This document shows positions 29,539-38,181 of a DNA stretch of 38,181 nt, piece after piece. The stretch is from Desmonostoc geniculatum HA4340-LM1 (GTDB taxonomy: Bacteria > Cyanobacteriota > Cyanobacteriia > Cyanobacteriales > Nostocaceae). The notes beneath the pieces were generated by a model that was not told the origin of the DNA, did not search any database, and worked only from the letters and a program-made list of their open reading frames with translations. A program made the translations under genes and the position numbers. Position 1 is the stretch's first letter. The number at the start of each line of letters is the position of its first letter. Location of the stretch: positions 1 to 38,181 of the forward strand of contig JAHHHB010000068.1 in the NCBI GenBank assembly GCA_019359545.1, written 5' to 3'.

Positions 29539-32034
29539 ATGCGTTTATATCCAGTATTGCTGACAGCAGTAGCAATTGCAGTGCCTTTGGGCGGCTCACC
29601 GAGTGCAAATGCACAGACCGCCAACAGTTCAAAACAGACAACAGAAGTTTTGACACTAGAAACAAATCAGCAGCCAGAAAAAGATACTGGTCAGGCTAAC
29701 TCTGGTAATAGTCTAGAATCTCGACCCAATGCCACAGAGGTTGCAGAGGCAGAACATCTCCAGTCTCGCGTTGTGGCAGTTTTCCCTGGTAAAAAAACAA
29801 AAGCGATTGCCACACCAGAGGTAATAGTGCCAACCTTCACAACACCAACAGCGGCACAAACCCTAAGTAATGGCAATCTTGCTCAACAGCCATCTCCTGC
29901 TCCAGACATTCCACCCCCAGATATCCAGCAACCAATGCCTTCGCCAACACCTGAGACTACTCCAGTCCCAGAGAATGTCGATCCCCCTGCAACAGAACCT
30001 GTATTACCCACAACTCCCGAAGATACTCAACAACCATCTTCCACTCCCGACATTCCCCTGCCAGATAGTCAACAACGAACACCAGCTCCAGCCCCAGGAA
30101 CTACTCCGGAAAATACACAACCCGGCGCAGCCCCAGAAGCCACCGATCCCCGCGTACTGGTATCGGAAGTACTGATTAGATCCCAGACTGGGCAACTATC
30201 CCCAGAATTGGAAGAACAAGTTTACAGAGTGATTCGCACCCAACCAGGACGAACCACAACCCGTAGCCAACTGCAAGAAGATATTAACGCCATCTTTGGT
30301 ACTGGCTTCTTCTCGAATGTCCAAGCAACACCAGAAGACACCCCCTTGGGTGTGCGGGTGAGCTTTGTTGTACAGCCCAACCCAGTTTTGAGTAAAGTAG
30401 AAGTGCAAGCCAATCCTGGAACTGGCGTTGCCTCGGTACTACCACCCAGCACTGTAGATGAAGTCTTTCGTGAGCAGTATGGTAAAATCCTAAACTTGCG
30501 TGACTTGCAGGAAGGAATCAAGCAGTTAAACAAGCGCTATCAAGACCAAGGTTACGTACTAGCCAACGTCATTGGAGCGCCCCAAGTCTCTGAAAACGGA
30601 GTTGTTACCCTACAAGTAGCAGAAGGGGTAGTGGAAAACATTCGAGTCCGGTTCCGCAATAAAGATGGTCAGGAAACAGACGAGAAAGGACAACCAATTC
30701 GGGGACGCACGCAAGAATACATCATTACACGCGAAGTGGAATTAAAGCCAGGACAGGTATTCAACCGCAACACAGTCCAAAGAGACCTACAGCGCGTGTA
30801 TGGGCTAGGACTGTTTGAAGATGTGAATGTCTCCCTTGACCCTGGTACTGACCCCAGCAAGGTGGATGTAGTAGTGAATGTGGCTGAACGTAGCAGCGGT
30901 TCTATTGCCGCTGGGGCAGGGATTAGTTCTGCTAGCGGACTTTTTGGTACAGTCAGCTATCAACAGCAAAACCTGAATGGCAGAAACCAAAAACTGGGAG
31001 CAGAAGTACAGGTGGGAGAAAGGGAACTGCTGTTTGACCTGCGGTTTACCGACCCCTGGATTGCCGGAGATCCTTACCGGACTTCCTACACAACTAATCT
31101 TTTTCGCCGCAGTTCCATTTCGTTGGTTTTTGATGGCCAAGATCGGGAGATTAGGACGTTTAATCCGGATGATCGCATAAATGATACAGATGCTCAGGAT
31201 CGCCCCCGTATTGTCCGTCTGGGTGGCGGTGTCACTTTTACGCGTCCCCTATCCTCCAATCCCTACAAAAGTTCAGTTTGGACTGCCTCAGCAGGTTTAC
31301 AGTATCAACGAGTTACCAGTCAAGATGCTGATGGCAACCGCAGAAAAACAGCGGCACTATTCAATGAAGATGGAAATCCTATTGACCAAAATGGACAGGT
31401 TGTCACTGATCCCGATAAGCTAGTCACCACTAAATTAACTGAGTCTGATACAGGTCAAGACGATTTATTACTGTTGCAACTGGGGGTACAGCGGGATCTT
31501 CGTAATAATCCCCTCCAACCCACTAGCGGTTCTTATCTCCGCTTCGGCATCGATCAGTCAGTACCCATAGGACTAGGTAATATTTTACTTACTAGATTGC
31601 GTGGTAGCTACAGTCAATATATCCCCGTCGAGTTTATTCGCCTTAGCAAAGGGGCACAAACCCTAGCATTTAATCTGCAAGCAGGAACTGTCCTTGGTGA
31701 CTTGCCCCCCTACGAAGCCTTTACCATTGGCGGTAGCAACTCGGTTCGGGGTTACGAAGAAGGAGCATTAAGCAGTGGACGCAGTTATGTGCAAGCATCA
31801 GTTGAGTATCGGTTTCCAGTTTTTTCAGTAGTTAGCGGCGCACTATTTTTTGATATCGGTAGTGACTTGGGAACTACTACCCCAGTGGCTGATCTACTGA
31901 ACAAAAACGGCACTGGCTTCGGTTATGGCCTCGGCGTTCGCGTCCAGTCTCCCTTGGGGCCAATTCGCATTGACTACGGTATCAACGATGACGGTGATAG
32001 CCGGATTAATTTCGGTATTGGCGAAAGGTTTTAA
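29539..32034 (+). CDS. bamA: Omp85-family outer-membrane assembly protein (BamA)
   Basis: An 831-residue Omp85 protein. A signal peptide (cleavage near SANA-QT) precedes a long Pro/Thr/Gln-rich linker (about 115-203). Three POTRA domains follow (about 205-280, 283-361, 364-449), then a 16-strand barrel with the lid-lock motif SVRGYEEG and a terminal Phe (INFGIGERF). It inserts beta-barrel proteins into the outer membrane; the three-POTRA layout is typical of cyanobacteria and of chloroplast Toc75. The linker contains a duplicated block (PDIPPPDIQQ near 122 and PDIPLPDSQQ near 170). It starts the bamA-lpxC-fabZ-lpxA-lpxB series, an order conserved in Nostocales. Confidence 0.95.
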   Translation: MRLYPVLLTAVAIAVPLGGSPSANAQTANSSKQTTEVLTLETNQQPEKDTGQANSGNSLESRPNATEVAEAEHLQSRVVAVFPGKKTKAIATPEVIVPTFTTPTAAQTLSNGNLAQQPSPAPDIPPPDIQQPMPSPTPETTPVPENVDPPATEPVLPTTPEDTQQPSSTPDIPLPDSQQRTPAPAPGTTPENTQPGAAPEATDPRVLVSEVLIRSQTGQLSPELEEQVYRVIRTQPGRTTTRSQLQEDINAIFGTGFFSNVQATPEDTPLGVRVSFVVQPNPVLSKVEVQANPGTGVASVLPPSTVDEVFREQYGKILNLRDLQEGIKQLNKRYQDQGYVLANVIGAPQVSENGVVTLQVAEGVVENIRVRFRNKDGQETDEKGQPIRGRTQEYIITREVELKPGQVFNRNTVQRDLQRVYGLGLFEDVNVSLDPGTDPSKVDVVVNVAERSSGSIAAGAGISSASGLFGTVSYQQQNLNGRNQKLGAEVQVGERELLFDLRFTDPWIAGDPYRTSYTTNLFRRSSISLVFDGQDREIRTFNPDDRINDTDAQDRPRIVRLGGGVTFTRPLSSNPYKSSVWTASAGLQYQRVTSQDADGNRRKTAALFNEDGNPIDQNGQVVTDPDKLVTTKLTESDTGQDDLLLLQLGVQRDLRNNPLQPTSGSYLRFGIDQSVPIGLGNILLTRLRGSYSQYIPVEFIRLSKGAQTLAFNLQAGTVLGDLPPYEAFTIGGSNSVRGYEEGALSSGRSYVQASVEYRFPVFSVVSGALFFDIGSDLGTTTPVADLLNKNGTGFGYGLGVRVQSPLGPIRIDYGINDDGDSRINFGIGERF

Positions 32035-32112
32035 TTTGTCATTGGGCATTGGTCATTGGGTATTGGGCATTGGACTAATGACTAACGACTAATGACTAAT
32101 GACAAATGACAA
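32033..32112. repeat. Heptamer repeats after bamA
   Basis: GTCATTGGGCATTGGTCATT and, opposed, GACTAATGACTAACGACTAA units start right at the bamA stop and could form a stem-loop before lpxC. Confidence 0.8.
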
Positions 32113-32259
32113 TTCCCTTTTGGGATTAGCTTGCTAATTTTGACGTTTGCCTCAATACTGTTCCGATAAAGAGATAAATGACATTTATGAGCAAATATCA
32201 GGGGTTTTACCAAAACAGACTATGAACGATACTAAACGAAATATATTGACTTTTCGCTT

Positions 32260-33126
32260 ATGCAACAGCACACTCTAGCGTCCCAAATCACGCAAACTGG
32301 AGTGGGACTACATAGCGGTGTGACTACAGAAGTGCGGATACTACCAACTGAGCCTAGTAGTGGACGCTACTTTGTCAGGGTAGATTTACCGGATATGCCA
32401 ATAATTCCAGCCCAAGTTGCAGCGGTTAATCACACTGTTCTCTCAACTCAACTGGGGAAGGGTGAGGTATATGTTCGCACAGTAGAACATTTGTTAGCAG
32501 CGCTTTCGGCTATGGGTGTGGATAACGCCCGCATTGAAATTGATGGTCCAGAAGTACCACTTTTGGATGGTTCGGCAAAGGTGTGGACAGCTAATATTGC
32601 CCAAGTTGGCTTGGTATCACAACCAATTGATAACCGAGAACCCTTAATTGTTAAAGAACCAATATGGGTTTATCAAGAAGATGCCTTTGTCTGTGCCCTC
32701 CCAGCACCCGAAACCCGCTTTAGTTACGGTATCGACTTTGATCTTGACGCTATTGGTAACCAATGGCATAGTTGGTCACCAACGCCTGAATTAGGAGATG
32801 CTTCTGCTAGCTTTGCTGCGGAAATTGCTCCTGCTCGTACTTTTGGGTTACTGCATCAAATTGAACATTTACAAAAAACAGGGTTAATTAAAGGTGGTAG
32901 TTTGGATAATGCACTGGTTTGTGGCCCCGAAGGGTGGGTAAATCCACCATTAAGATTTGCAAATGAGCCAGTCCGTCATAAAATCTTGGATTTAGTAGGA
33001 GATTTAAGTTTACTAGGAAATTTTCCTGTTGCTCATTTCTTAGCGTATAAAGCCAGCCACAATTTACACATTCAACTGGCTCAGAAAATTTTAGATTTGG
33101 GATTTGAGATTTTGGATTGGATCTGA
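32260..33126 (+). CDS. lpxC: UDP-3-O-acyl-GlcNAc deacetylase LpxC
   Basis: A 288-residue zinc amidase, the committed step of lipid A synthesis. The motifs TGVGLHSG, VRTVEHLLAAL (zinc His), PLLDGSAKVW and EPVRHKILDLVGDL (zinc His and Asp) are all present, as is the GSLDNALV loop. It is a little shorter than proteobacterial LpxC, and the tail LDLGFEILDWI is spelled by a GATTTGGGATTTGAGATTTTGG-like repeat (quoted in part) that is common in these genomes. An upstream ATG at 32222 is out of frame, so ATG 32260 is the start. fabZ follows 78 bases later. Confidence 0.94.
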   Translation: MQQHTLASQITQTGVGLHSGVTTEVRILPTEPSSGRYFVRVDLPDMPIIPAQVAAVNHTVLSTQLGKGEVYVRTVEHLLAALSAMGVDNARIEIDGPEVPLLDGSAKVWTANIAQVGLVSQPIDNREPLIVKEPIWVYQEDAFVCALPAPETRFSYGIDFDLDAIGNQWHSWSPTPELGDASASFAAEIAPARTFGLLHQIEHLQKTGLIKGGSLDNALVCGPEGWVNPPLRFANEPVRHKILDLVGDLSLLGNFPVAHFLAYKASHNLHIQLAQKILDLGFEILDWI

Positions 33127-33204
33127 AAGCTGAAAATCCTAGATTCATAAGGGTTTCAATGTACGCCTACTCAATTACCAGGTTAAAAATCAACTACACG
33201 GCTA

Positions 33205-33735
33205 ATGTCAATTCTTACTCAAGTGAATAGCAGCGATCGCACTACACCTGTATCTACCGAACAACAGGGCACAAATGAGACTACAATCACATCTGAGATT
33301 AAAACAACTTTCACATCTGAAGAAATTCAGCAACTGCTACCCCACCGCTACCCATTTTTACTTATAGACAAAATCATTGACTACATCCCAAGTAAAAAAG
33401 CTGTTGGCATTAAAAATGTCACTGTTAACGAACCCTGTTTCCAAGGTCATTTTCCTGGACGGCCACTGATGCCAGGAGTGCTAATTGTCGAAGCAATGGC
33501 ACAGGTCGGAGGCATTGTCTTAACTCAAATGTCTCAGGTTGAAGGTGGACTGTTCGTTTTCGCTGGTATCGATAAAGTCCGCTTTCGTCGGCAAGTTGTA
33601 CCGGGAGATCAACTAGTAATGACGGTGGAACTGTTATGGGTAAAACAACGTCGTTTCGGTAAGATGCAAGGTATTGCCGAAGTTGACGGTCAACTCGCTT
33701 GTGAAGGCGAATTGATGTTTTCTTTAGTTAACTAA
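33205..33735 (+). CDS. fabZ: 3-hydroxyacyl-ACP dehydratase FabZ
   Basis: A 176-residue hot-dog-fold dehydratase of fatty acid synthesis. The catalytic His lies in LPHRYPFLLID and the Glu in GHFPGRPLMPGVLIVEAMAQ (the Glu of IVEAMAQ). The N-terminal 35 residues are a Ser/Thr-rich extension, absent from most FabZ proteins but seen in cyanobacteria. Its place between lpxC and lpxA is the classic arrangement linking acyl chains to lipid A synthesis. ATG at 33205. Confidence 0.95.
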   Translation: MSILTQVNSSDRTTPVSTEQQGTNETTITSEIKTTFTSEEIQQLLPHRYPFLLIDKIIDYIPSKKAVGIKNVTVNEPCFQGHFPGRPLMPGVLIVEAMAQVGGIVLTQMSQVEGGLFVFAGIDKVRFRRQVVPGDQLVMTVELLWVKQRRFGKMQGIAEVDGQLACEGELMFSLVN

Positions 33736-34023
33736 AAGTTTGCTTTCGTGGTATGGGCATAGCCGTGAATTGCCCTACTGAATCCTGACAAGGATAACAG
33801 TAAAAAAAAAAATCCACAACAGCATCTTATAATTTCTTGATTTTTGCCGCCCTCACACTCAACTTGCTTGCCCGACACTTTCGTTCACTGAAACACTCAC
33901 GCTCAGCAACGCCAGTCGCCTCAATGGAATGGCGATCGCTATAACTCTGTTAACCAGAGTCAGGCGCTGCCTAAAAAAACCCCGTTCGCGCTGGCTTATT
34001 AAGACAGTTCTGGAGATTCACCC

Positions 34024-34842
34024 TTGAAAACGCTTATTCATCCAACTGCTGTAGTTCATCCCAAATCGGAACTCCACCATACAGTGCAAGTCGGTGCCTA
34101 TGCTGTGATTGGAGCGCATGTCAAAGTCGGTCCTGAAACAATTATTGGCGCTCATGTCGTGCTAGAAGGGCCTTGTGAAATTGGGGCGGGAAATCAGATT
34201 TTTACAGGAGCAGCCATCGGCATGGAACCCCAGGATCTCAAGTTTGTGGGAGAACCAACCTGGGTCAAAATTGGTGATAACAACTTGATTCGTGAGTACG
34301 TGACCATTAACCGCGCTACTGGTGCTGGTGAAGCAACAGTGATTGGTGATGGTAACCTGTTGATGGCTTATGTTCATGTAGCTCATAACTGTGTGATTGA
34401 AGACCAGGTAGTGATTGCCAACTCTGTGGCGTTGGCAGGTCATGTGCATATAGAATCACGCGCTAGACTGAGTGGGGTTTTAGGTGTCCATCAATTTGTA
34501 CATATTGGCAGACAGGCAATGGTGGGCGGTATGGCACGTATTGACCGGGATGTAGCCCCATATATGCTAGTGGAGGGAAATCCGGCGCGGGTTCGCACCC
34601 TCAACCTTGTGGGACTCAAACGGTCTGGTATGGACGCAGCAGATTTACAAATGCTGAAAAAAGCCTTCCGCATTCTCTACCGTTCTGATTTGTCGTTTAA
34701 GGATGCCTTGGAACAACTGGAATTGTTAGGGGATACTGAAGAGTTGCAGCATCTGAGGCGCTTCTTGCTACTTTCTCAGATGCCAGGAAGGCGTGGCTTG
34801 ATTCCTGGGAAGGCGAAAAAAGGCGCAAGTGATGAATCGTGA
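34024..34842 (+). CDS. lpxA: Acyl-ACP-UDP-GlcNAc O-acyltransferase LpxA
   Basis: A 272-residue left-handed beta-helix acyltransferase starting lipid A synthesis. Hexapeptide repeats run from about 5 to 190 (IHPTAVVHPKSEL, VGAYAVIGAHVKVG). The catalytic His is in LMAYVHVAHNCVI, and the C-terminal helices include MDAADLQMLKKAFRILYRS (quoted in part). The start is TTG at 34024: no ATG or GTG is available in frame, GGAG lies 8 bases upstream, and KTLIHPTAVVHP is the normal N-terminus. The 288-base gap from fabZ contains a HIP1 site and no gene. Confidence 0.94.
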   Translation: MKTLIHPTAVVHPKSELHHTVQVGAYAVIGAHVKVGPETIIGAHVVLEGPCEIGAGNQIFTGAAIGMEPQDLKFVGEPTWVKIGDNNLIREYVTINRATGAGEATVIGDGNLLMAYVHVAHNCVIEDQVVIANSVALAGHVHIESRARLSGVLGVHQFVHIGRQAMVGGMARIDRDVAPYMLVEGNPARVRTLNLVGLKRSGMDAADLQMLKKAFRILYRSDLSFKDALEQLELLGDTEELQHLRRFLLLSQMPGRRGLIPGKAKKGASDES

Positions 34843-34877
34843 GTTAGATACAGACAAGGGTTAATCGCGTCTGTACA

Positions 34878-34990
34878 GGAGTTAGGAGTTATGAGTTGAT
34901 AAAAAATTAAATTTTTTGACTTCTAACTCCTCACTTTTAGCACCTCACTCCTCACTTTTAAATCCTCATTTTTAACTCCTAACTTCAATT
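34878..34990. repeat. Heptamer repeats between lpxA and lpxB
   Basis: AGGAGTTAGGAGTTATGAGT and opposed CTTCTAACTCCTCACTTTTA-type units (34919-34985) form two complementary arms immediately before the lpxB start. Confidence 0.75.
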
Positions 34991-34995
34991 ATCAA

Positions 34996-36165
34996 ATGCG
35001 GATATTTATCAGCACTGGCGAAGTATCTGGCGATTTGCAAGGGTCGCTGCTAATTAGAGCGCTCAAGCGTCAAGCTGTGGCGATGGGGTTGCAATTAGAG
35101 ATTTTGGCGCTAGGTGGCGAAAAAATGCTGGAGGCTGGGGCAACTCTGCTGGGCAATACTAGTAGTATCGGCTCAATGGGTATTTTAGAAGGGTTGCCTT
35201 ATGTTTTGCCGACTCTCCAGGTGCAACGACGGGCGATCGCTTCCCTAAAACAAAATCCACCAGATTTGGTAGTGTTGATTGACTACATGAATCCAAATCT
35301 GGGGATTGGCGCTTTTATGCAACAAAATTTACCACACGTGCCTGTGGTATATTACATTGCTCCCCAAGAGTGGGCTTGGTCATTGAGTTTCCGTAACACT
35401 AACCGACTTGTCGGTTTTACAGACAAATTATTAGCAATTTTTCCAGAAGAAGCCCGTTACTATCGTCAGCAAGGGGCAGAAGTTAGTTGGGTAGGGCATC
35501 CTTTAGTTGACCGGATGCAAGACGCTCCCAGTCGCCAAGCAGCGCGTGCAACACTGGGGATTACGCCAGAACAAATTGCGATCGCTCTACTCCCCGCCTC
35601 TCGCCGTCAAGAATTAAAATATCTTTTACCAATAATTTTTCAAGCTGCTCAAACTATTCAAGCTAAATTACCCGAAGTTAATTTTTGGATTCCCCTGTCT
35701 CTGGAAATCTACAGACAGCCAATTGAGGAGGCAATTGAGTCTTACGGTTTGCGAGCTAAAGTTGTATCAGGTCAACAAAAGGAAGTTTTTGCTGCTGCTG
35801 ATTTAGCCATTAGCAAATCTGGTACCGTCAACTTAGAACTTGCCTTGTTAAACGTGCCGCAAGTTGTAGTTTATCGCCTAAATCCCGTGACTGCTTGGTT
35901 AGGTCGTAAATTGCTCAAAGGTTCCATCACTTTTGCATCCCCACCCAATTTGGTAGTGATGAAGCCAATTGTGCCAGAATTTTTACAAGAGCAAGCCACA
36001 CCAGAGAATATTATTCAAGCAGCGATGGAATTGCTACTCAATCCCAGCCGGAGGCAGCAAACTTTGACAGATTATCAAGAAATGCGGCGGGGTTTGGGAG
36101 AAATTGGCGTGTGCGATCGGGCTGCTCAAGAAATTTTGGGAATGTTGCCCTGGAGTGGGGAGTAG
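34996..36165 (+). CDS. lpxB: Lipid-A-disaccharide synthase LpxB
   Basis: A 389-residue GT19 glycosyltransferase joining UDP-2,3-diacyl-GlcN and lipid X. Recognisable parts are RIFISTGEVSGDLQGS at the N-terminus, GSMGILEGLPYVLPTL, VVYYIAPQEWAWS, LLPASRRQELKYLLP and the nucleotide-site SKSGTVNLELALLNVP. The start ATG at 34996 follows a repeat tract with no clear ribosome binding site. It closes the lipid A cluster; lpxD is not in the window. Confidence 0.95.
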   Translation: MRIFISTGEVSGDLQGSLLIRALKRQAVAMGLQLEILALGGEKMLEAGATLLGNTSSIGSMGILEGLPYVLPTLQVQRRAIASLKQNPPDLVVLIDYMNPNLGIGAFMQQNLPHVPVVYYIAPQEWAWSLSFRNTNRLVGFTDKLLAIFPEEARYYRQQGAEVSWVGHPLVDRMQDAPSRQAARATLGITPEQIAIALLPASRRQELKYLLPIIFQAAQTIQAKLPEVNFWIPLSLEIYRQPIEEAIESYGLRAKVVSGQQKEVFAAADLAISKSGTVNLELALLNVPQVVVYRLNPVTAWLGRKLLKGSITFASPPNLVVMKPIVPEFLQEQATPENIIQAAMELLLNPSRRQQTLTDYQEMRRGLGEIGVCDRAAQEILGMLPWSGE

Positions 36166-36235
36166 GGAGTGGGGGAAACCGGAAAATAATCTAGTTCCTT
36201 CCCCTTTATAAGGCTACGGTGTACACACAAGTTGA

Positions 36236-36330
36236 ATTACCCCCCTTAATCCCCCCTTATAAAGGGGGGAAACAAAAAATCCAGTTCCCTCCCCTTTATA
36301 AGGGGAGGGTTAGGGTGGGGTAAAAAATAT
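36236..36330. repeat. Double-hairpin repeat (inner module of family A)
   Basis: CCCCCCTTAATCCCCCC pairs with the following GGGGGG run, and CCCTCCCC pairs with GGGGAGGG. The order and spacer AACAAAAAATCCAGTT match the reverse complement of 1694-1785. The outer ends of that element are absent, so the module moves or persists on its own. Confidence 0.7.
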
Positions 36331-36389
36331 TTGATACATCAATGATGACTTTTAAAACATCCTCCTAACTCCTAACTCAGCACTTTCCA

Positions 36390-37688
36390 ATGCCCACAAG
36401 GCTCATCGACAAAAAAATGAAAGAGCAGCTAAAAAGACCAATAGTAATAGATTTATTTGCCGGCGCAGGAGGGCTAAGTTTAGGATTTGAACAAGCTGGT
36501 TTTGATGTGAAAGCTGCTGTTGAAATCGATCCAGTTCATGCGGTTGTTCATAAGTTTAATTTCCCCCATTGTGTGGTACTACCTTGTTCGATAACTGAAT
36601 TATCGGGGAAAGAGATTCGGGAAATAACTGGAATTGGTAACCAAAATATCGAAACTATAATTTCTGGTTCACCGTGTCAAGGTTACTCCTATATCGGCCG
36701 GAGAGCATTAGACGATCCCAGAAATTTTTTGGTCAAAGACTTTATCAGAATTGTCTTAGAATTAGAACCTTCTTATTTTGTTTTTGAAAATGTTAAAGGC
36801 TTAACAGTTGGGAAACATAAATGTTTTTTGTCTGAACTAATCAAAACTTTCAAAAAAAATGGCTATAAAATCCGTTTACCGTGGAAAGTTTTGAATGCTG
36901 CTGATTATGGAGTACCACAAAGGCGAGAAAGATTATTTATTATTGGTGCAAAGAAAGGTTTTTTCTTGCCTAAGTATCCTATTCCATCTAGTAAATCACT
37001 GTGTGGAACGTTAGCTAATCCTATTTTACCTTTGACTCCTTCTTGTTGGGATGCCCTTGGAGATTTACCAGAAGCAGAAGAATTTGAGGAGTTATTATCT
37101 AGTGATTGCGTAGAAACAGAAAAATGGAGCAATCCCAGCAATTATGCACGAGAAATGAGATGTTTAGATGATAGCAGTTGGCACTTTGGCTATAAGAGAA
37201 ATTGGAATCCCTCTGTTTTGACTTCTAGCATGAGAACTAATCATTCGCAGATTTCACGGGCTAGATTTCAAGTAACAGAACAAGGAAAAAAAGAACCTAT
37301 TTCTCACTTTTTCAAACTTGCAGAAAATGGCATAGCCAACACTTTAAGAGCAGGAACTGATGCTGCTCATGGCGCACATACTTCTCCAAGACCCATTCAT
37401 TATAGTCAGCCTCGCTGCATTACGGTACGGGAAATGGCACGATTACATGGGTTTCCCGATTGGTTTCGTTTTCATATTACTAAATGGCATGGTGCAAGAC
37501 AGGTAGGGAATGCAGTTCCGCCACCATTAGCAAGAGCAATTGGTACAGAAATTATCAAATGCTTGGGAATTACTCCAACTACTCCTGAAGATGTTTTGGA
37601 TTTGGGAGATCCCAAGCTTTTATCAATGAATATGAAACAAGCTGCAAATTATTGGGAATTGACTGTACCGATTAGATGTAATGATTAG
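36390..37688 (+). CDS. DNA (cytosine-5-) methyltransferase
   Basis: A 432-residue C5 methyltransferase with all key motifs in order: I (DLFAGAGGLSLGFEQAGF), IV (SGSPCQGYS with the catalytic Cys), VI (FENVKG), VIII (QRRERLFIIG), IX (REMARLHGFPD) and X (QVGNAVPPPLA). The target-recognition region lies at about 205-330. The recognition sequence cannot be read from the protein. No restriction gene follows on this strand, so it may be a solitary methylase, possibly for a HIP1-type site (hypothesis). The ATG at 36390 lies in a CCAATGCCCA repeat; the ATG at 36417 (MKEQLKRPIVIDLF) is an equally good start. The DNA looks more AT-rich than the lpx genes, in line with transfer. Confidence 0.92.
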   Translation: MPTRLIDKKMKEQLKRPIVIDLFAGAGGLSLGFEQAGFDVKAAVEIDPVHAVVHKFNFPHCVVLPCSITELSGKEIREITGIGNQNIETIISGSPCQGYSYIGRRALDDPRNFLVKDFIRIVLELEPSYFVFENVKGLTVGKHKCFLSELIKTFKKNGYKIRLPWKVLNAADYGVPQRRERLFIIGAKKGFFLPKYPIPSSKSLCGTLANPILPLTPSCWDALGDLPEAEEFEELLSSDCVETEKWSNPSNYAREMRCLDDSSWHFGYKRNWNPSVLTSSMRTNHSQISRARFQVTEQGKKEPISHFFKLAENGIANTLRAGTDAAHGAHTSPRPIHYSQPRCITVREMARLHGFPDWFRFHITKWHGARQVGNAVPPPLARAIGTEIIKCLGITPTTPEDVLDLGDPKLLSMNMKQAANYWELTVPIRCND

Positions 37689-37877
37689 GTTAATTGGAGA
37701 TAAATTATTTTGGCGATCGCCGAGTCTACTTTAACACTATTCTTTTCCTGTTTTCTGGCATTTTTAATTAATAAAACCAATTTGAACAAGGAATGTTACA
37801 GATGAAGTACTCAAAGGAGTTAAAGATAATTTTTTTACAATCTAAAATCTCAAGTATAAAATTCAAATTAGTATAAT

Positions 37878-38069
37878 TTATTGAATAATCTTTTCCAAAT
37901 ACTGAGCAATCATTTGCTGTTCACCATCACGGGAAATGACAGTTTGCCGGGTGCGATATTTCTTACCAATCATTTTTAATTCTTCCTCAAAAAGAGCGCC
38001 ATTTTCTTCTGTCCATAAGTATATTGTGTTGGCATCTCGAAAGTAGTATTCAGCTAAGTAGGTGGGCAT
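37878..38069 (-). CDS. Small hypothetical protein
   Basis: A 63-residue soluble protein, MPTYLAEYYFRDANTIYLWT onward, with balanced charge and good codon character. It is convergent with the methyltransferase. ATG at 38069. I do not recognise it; the neighbouring DNA methylase and transposase suggest an accessory region. The 189 bases between it and the methylase gene contain one HIP1 site and nothing else seen. Confidence 0.65.
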   Translation of the reverse strand: MPTYLAEYYFRDANTIYLWTEENGALFEEELKMIGKKYRTRQTVISRDGEQQMIAQYLEKIIQ

Positions 38070-38134
38070 AAAAAAACCAGACTATGTAAAGATAAGTAAA
38101 TACGGAGAATGCATCTAGATGAGGTGACTGATAT

Positions 38135-38181
38135 ATGGGCGCTCGTTTAAGGGTATTTCTAACTCGTGAGCAAGACCAAAC
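38135..38181 (+). CDS. Start of a probable IS630-type transposase or helix-turn-helix protein, cut by the window
   Basis: ATG at 38135 with GAGGTG at 38121-38126 as a ribosome binding site. The 15 visible codons, MGARLRVFLTREQDQ, resemble the N-terminus of IS630-family helix-turn-helix transposases common in Nostocales. The gene continues beyond the window, so completeness is unknown. Confidence 0.45.
   Translation, partial: MGARLRVFLTREQDQ

Noticed and set aside
1..38181. tRNA, rRNA and tmRNA genes
   Set aside because: No T-arm consensus, acceptor-stem pairing or rRNA core sequence was noticed on either strand, although no covariance search could be run.

Overview
The window comes from a filamentous, heterocyst-forming cyanobacterium (order Nostocales, Nostoc/Anabaena-like). 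The evidence is: many HIP1 octamers (GCGATCGC); short heptamer repeats of the CCAATGA/AGTTAGG type between genes; photosynthesis and tetrapyrrole genes (psaK, chlI, heme oxygenase, hemN); and above all hetF preceded by a tandem array of NsiR1 small-RNA genes, an arrangement known only from heterocyst formers. No rRNA, tRNA, CRISPR array or prophage was seen.

Layout. 1-3.7 kb: a sucrose-phosphate-synthase-like glycosyltransferase, a 213-bp inverted-repeat element, and rqcH (NFACT family). 4.1-11.6 kb: a zinc island with an SLH/OprB-type porin divergent from znuA-znuC, a CobW/COG0523 GTPase followed by a WD40 protein, and a secreted PEP-CTERM gene split by a 211-bp miniature element. Three Zur-box-like palindromes sit at the three promoter regions of this island. 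The permease gene znuB is not beside znuA-znuC. 11.9-17.3 kb: an alpha/beta-hydrolase-fold protein lacking the usual nucleophile downstream of sufE, then psaK, a hypothetical gene, a DUF3891 protein, a manganese catalase and a GlsB-type membrane protein. 17.7-20.0 kb: heme oxygenase and hemN on the minus strand, resembling part of the low-oxygen tetrapyrrole cluster without its cyclase gene.

20.0-22.2 kb is a 2.1-kb region without intact protein genes. It holds relic coding pieces, a probable IS605/TnpB-type right-end hairpin and the NsiR1 array. The array has five well-preserved minus-strand copies plus two or three degenerate ones, most with a TCCGGA element at a fixed distance upstream. 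hetF (CHAT-domain protein) follows on the plus strand, so the NsiR1 units are antisense to any long hetF leader.

24.8-28.4 kb: a family-10-like glycoside hydrolase, chlI preceded by thirteen copies of an 8-bp G-rich repeat, a small membrane protein, and a second copy of the 211-bp element (2 differences in 211 bp). 28.6-36.2 kb: purC, then the outer-membrane biogenesis cluster bamA-lpxC-fabZ-lpxA-lpxB. 36.4-38.2 kb: a cytosine-5 DNA methyltransferase, a small hypothetical gene, and the first codons of a probable IS630-type transposase cut by the window edge.

Two themes run through the window. Zinc homeostasis genes share one operator type. Small repeats have been active enough to supply start codons, stop codons and terminal residues to several genes, and to break at least one gene.
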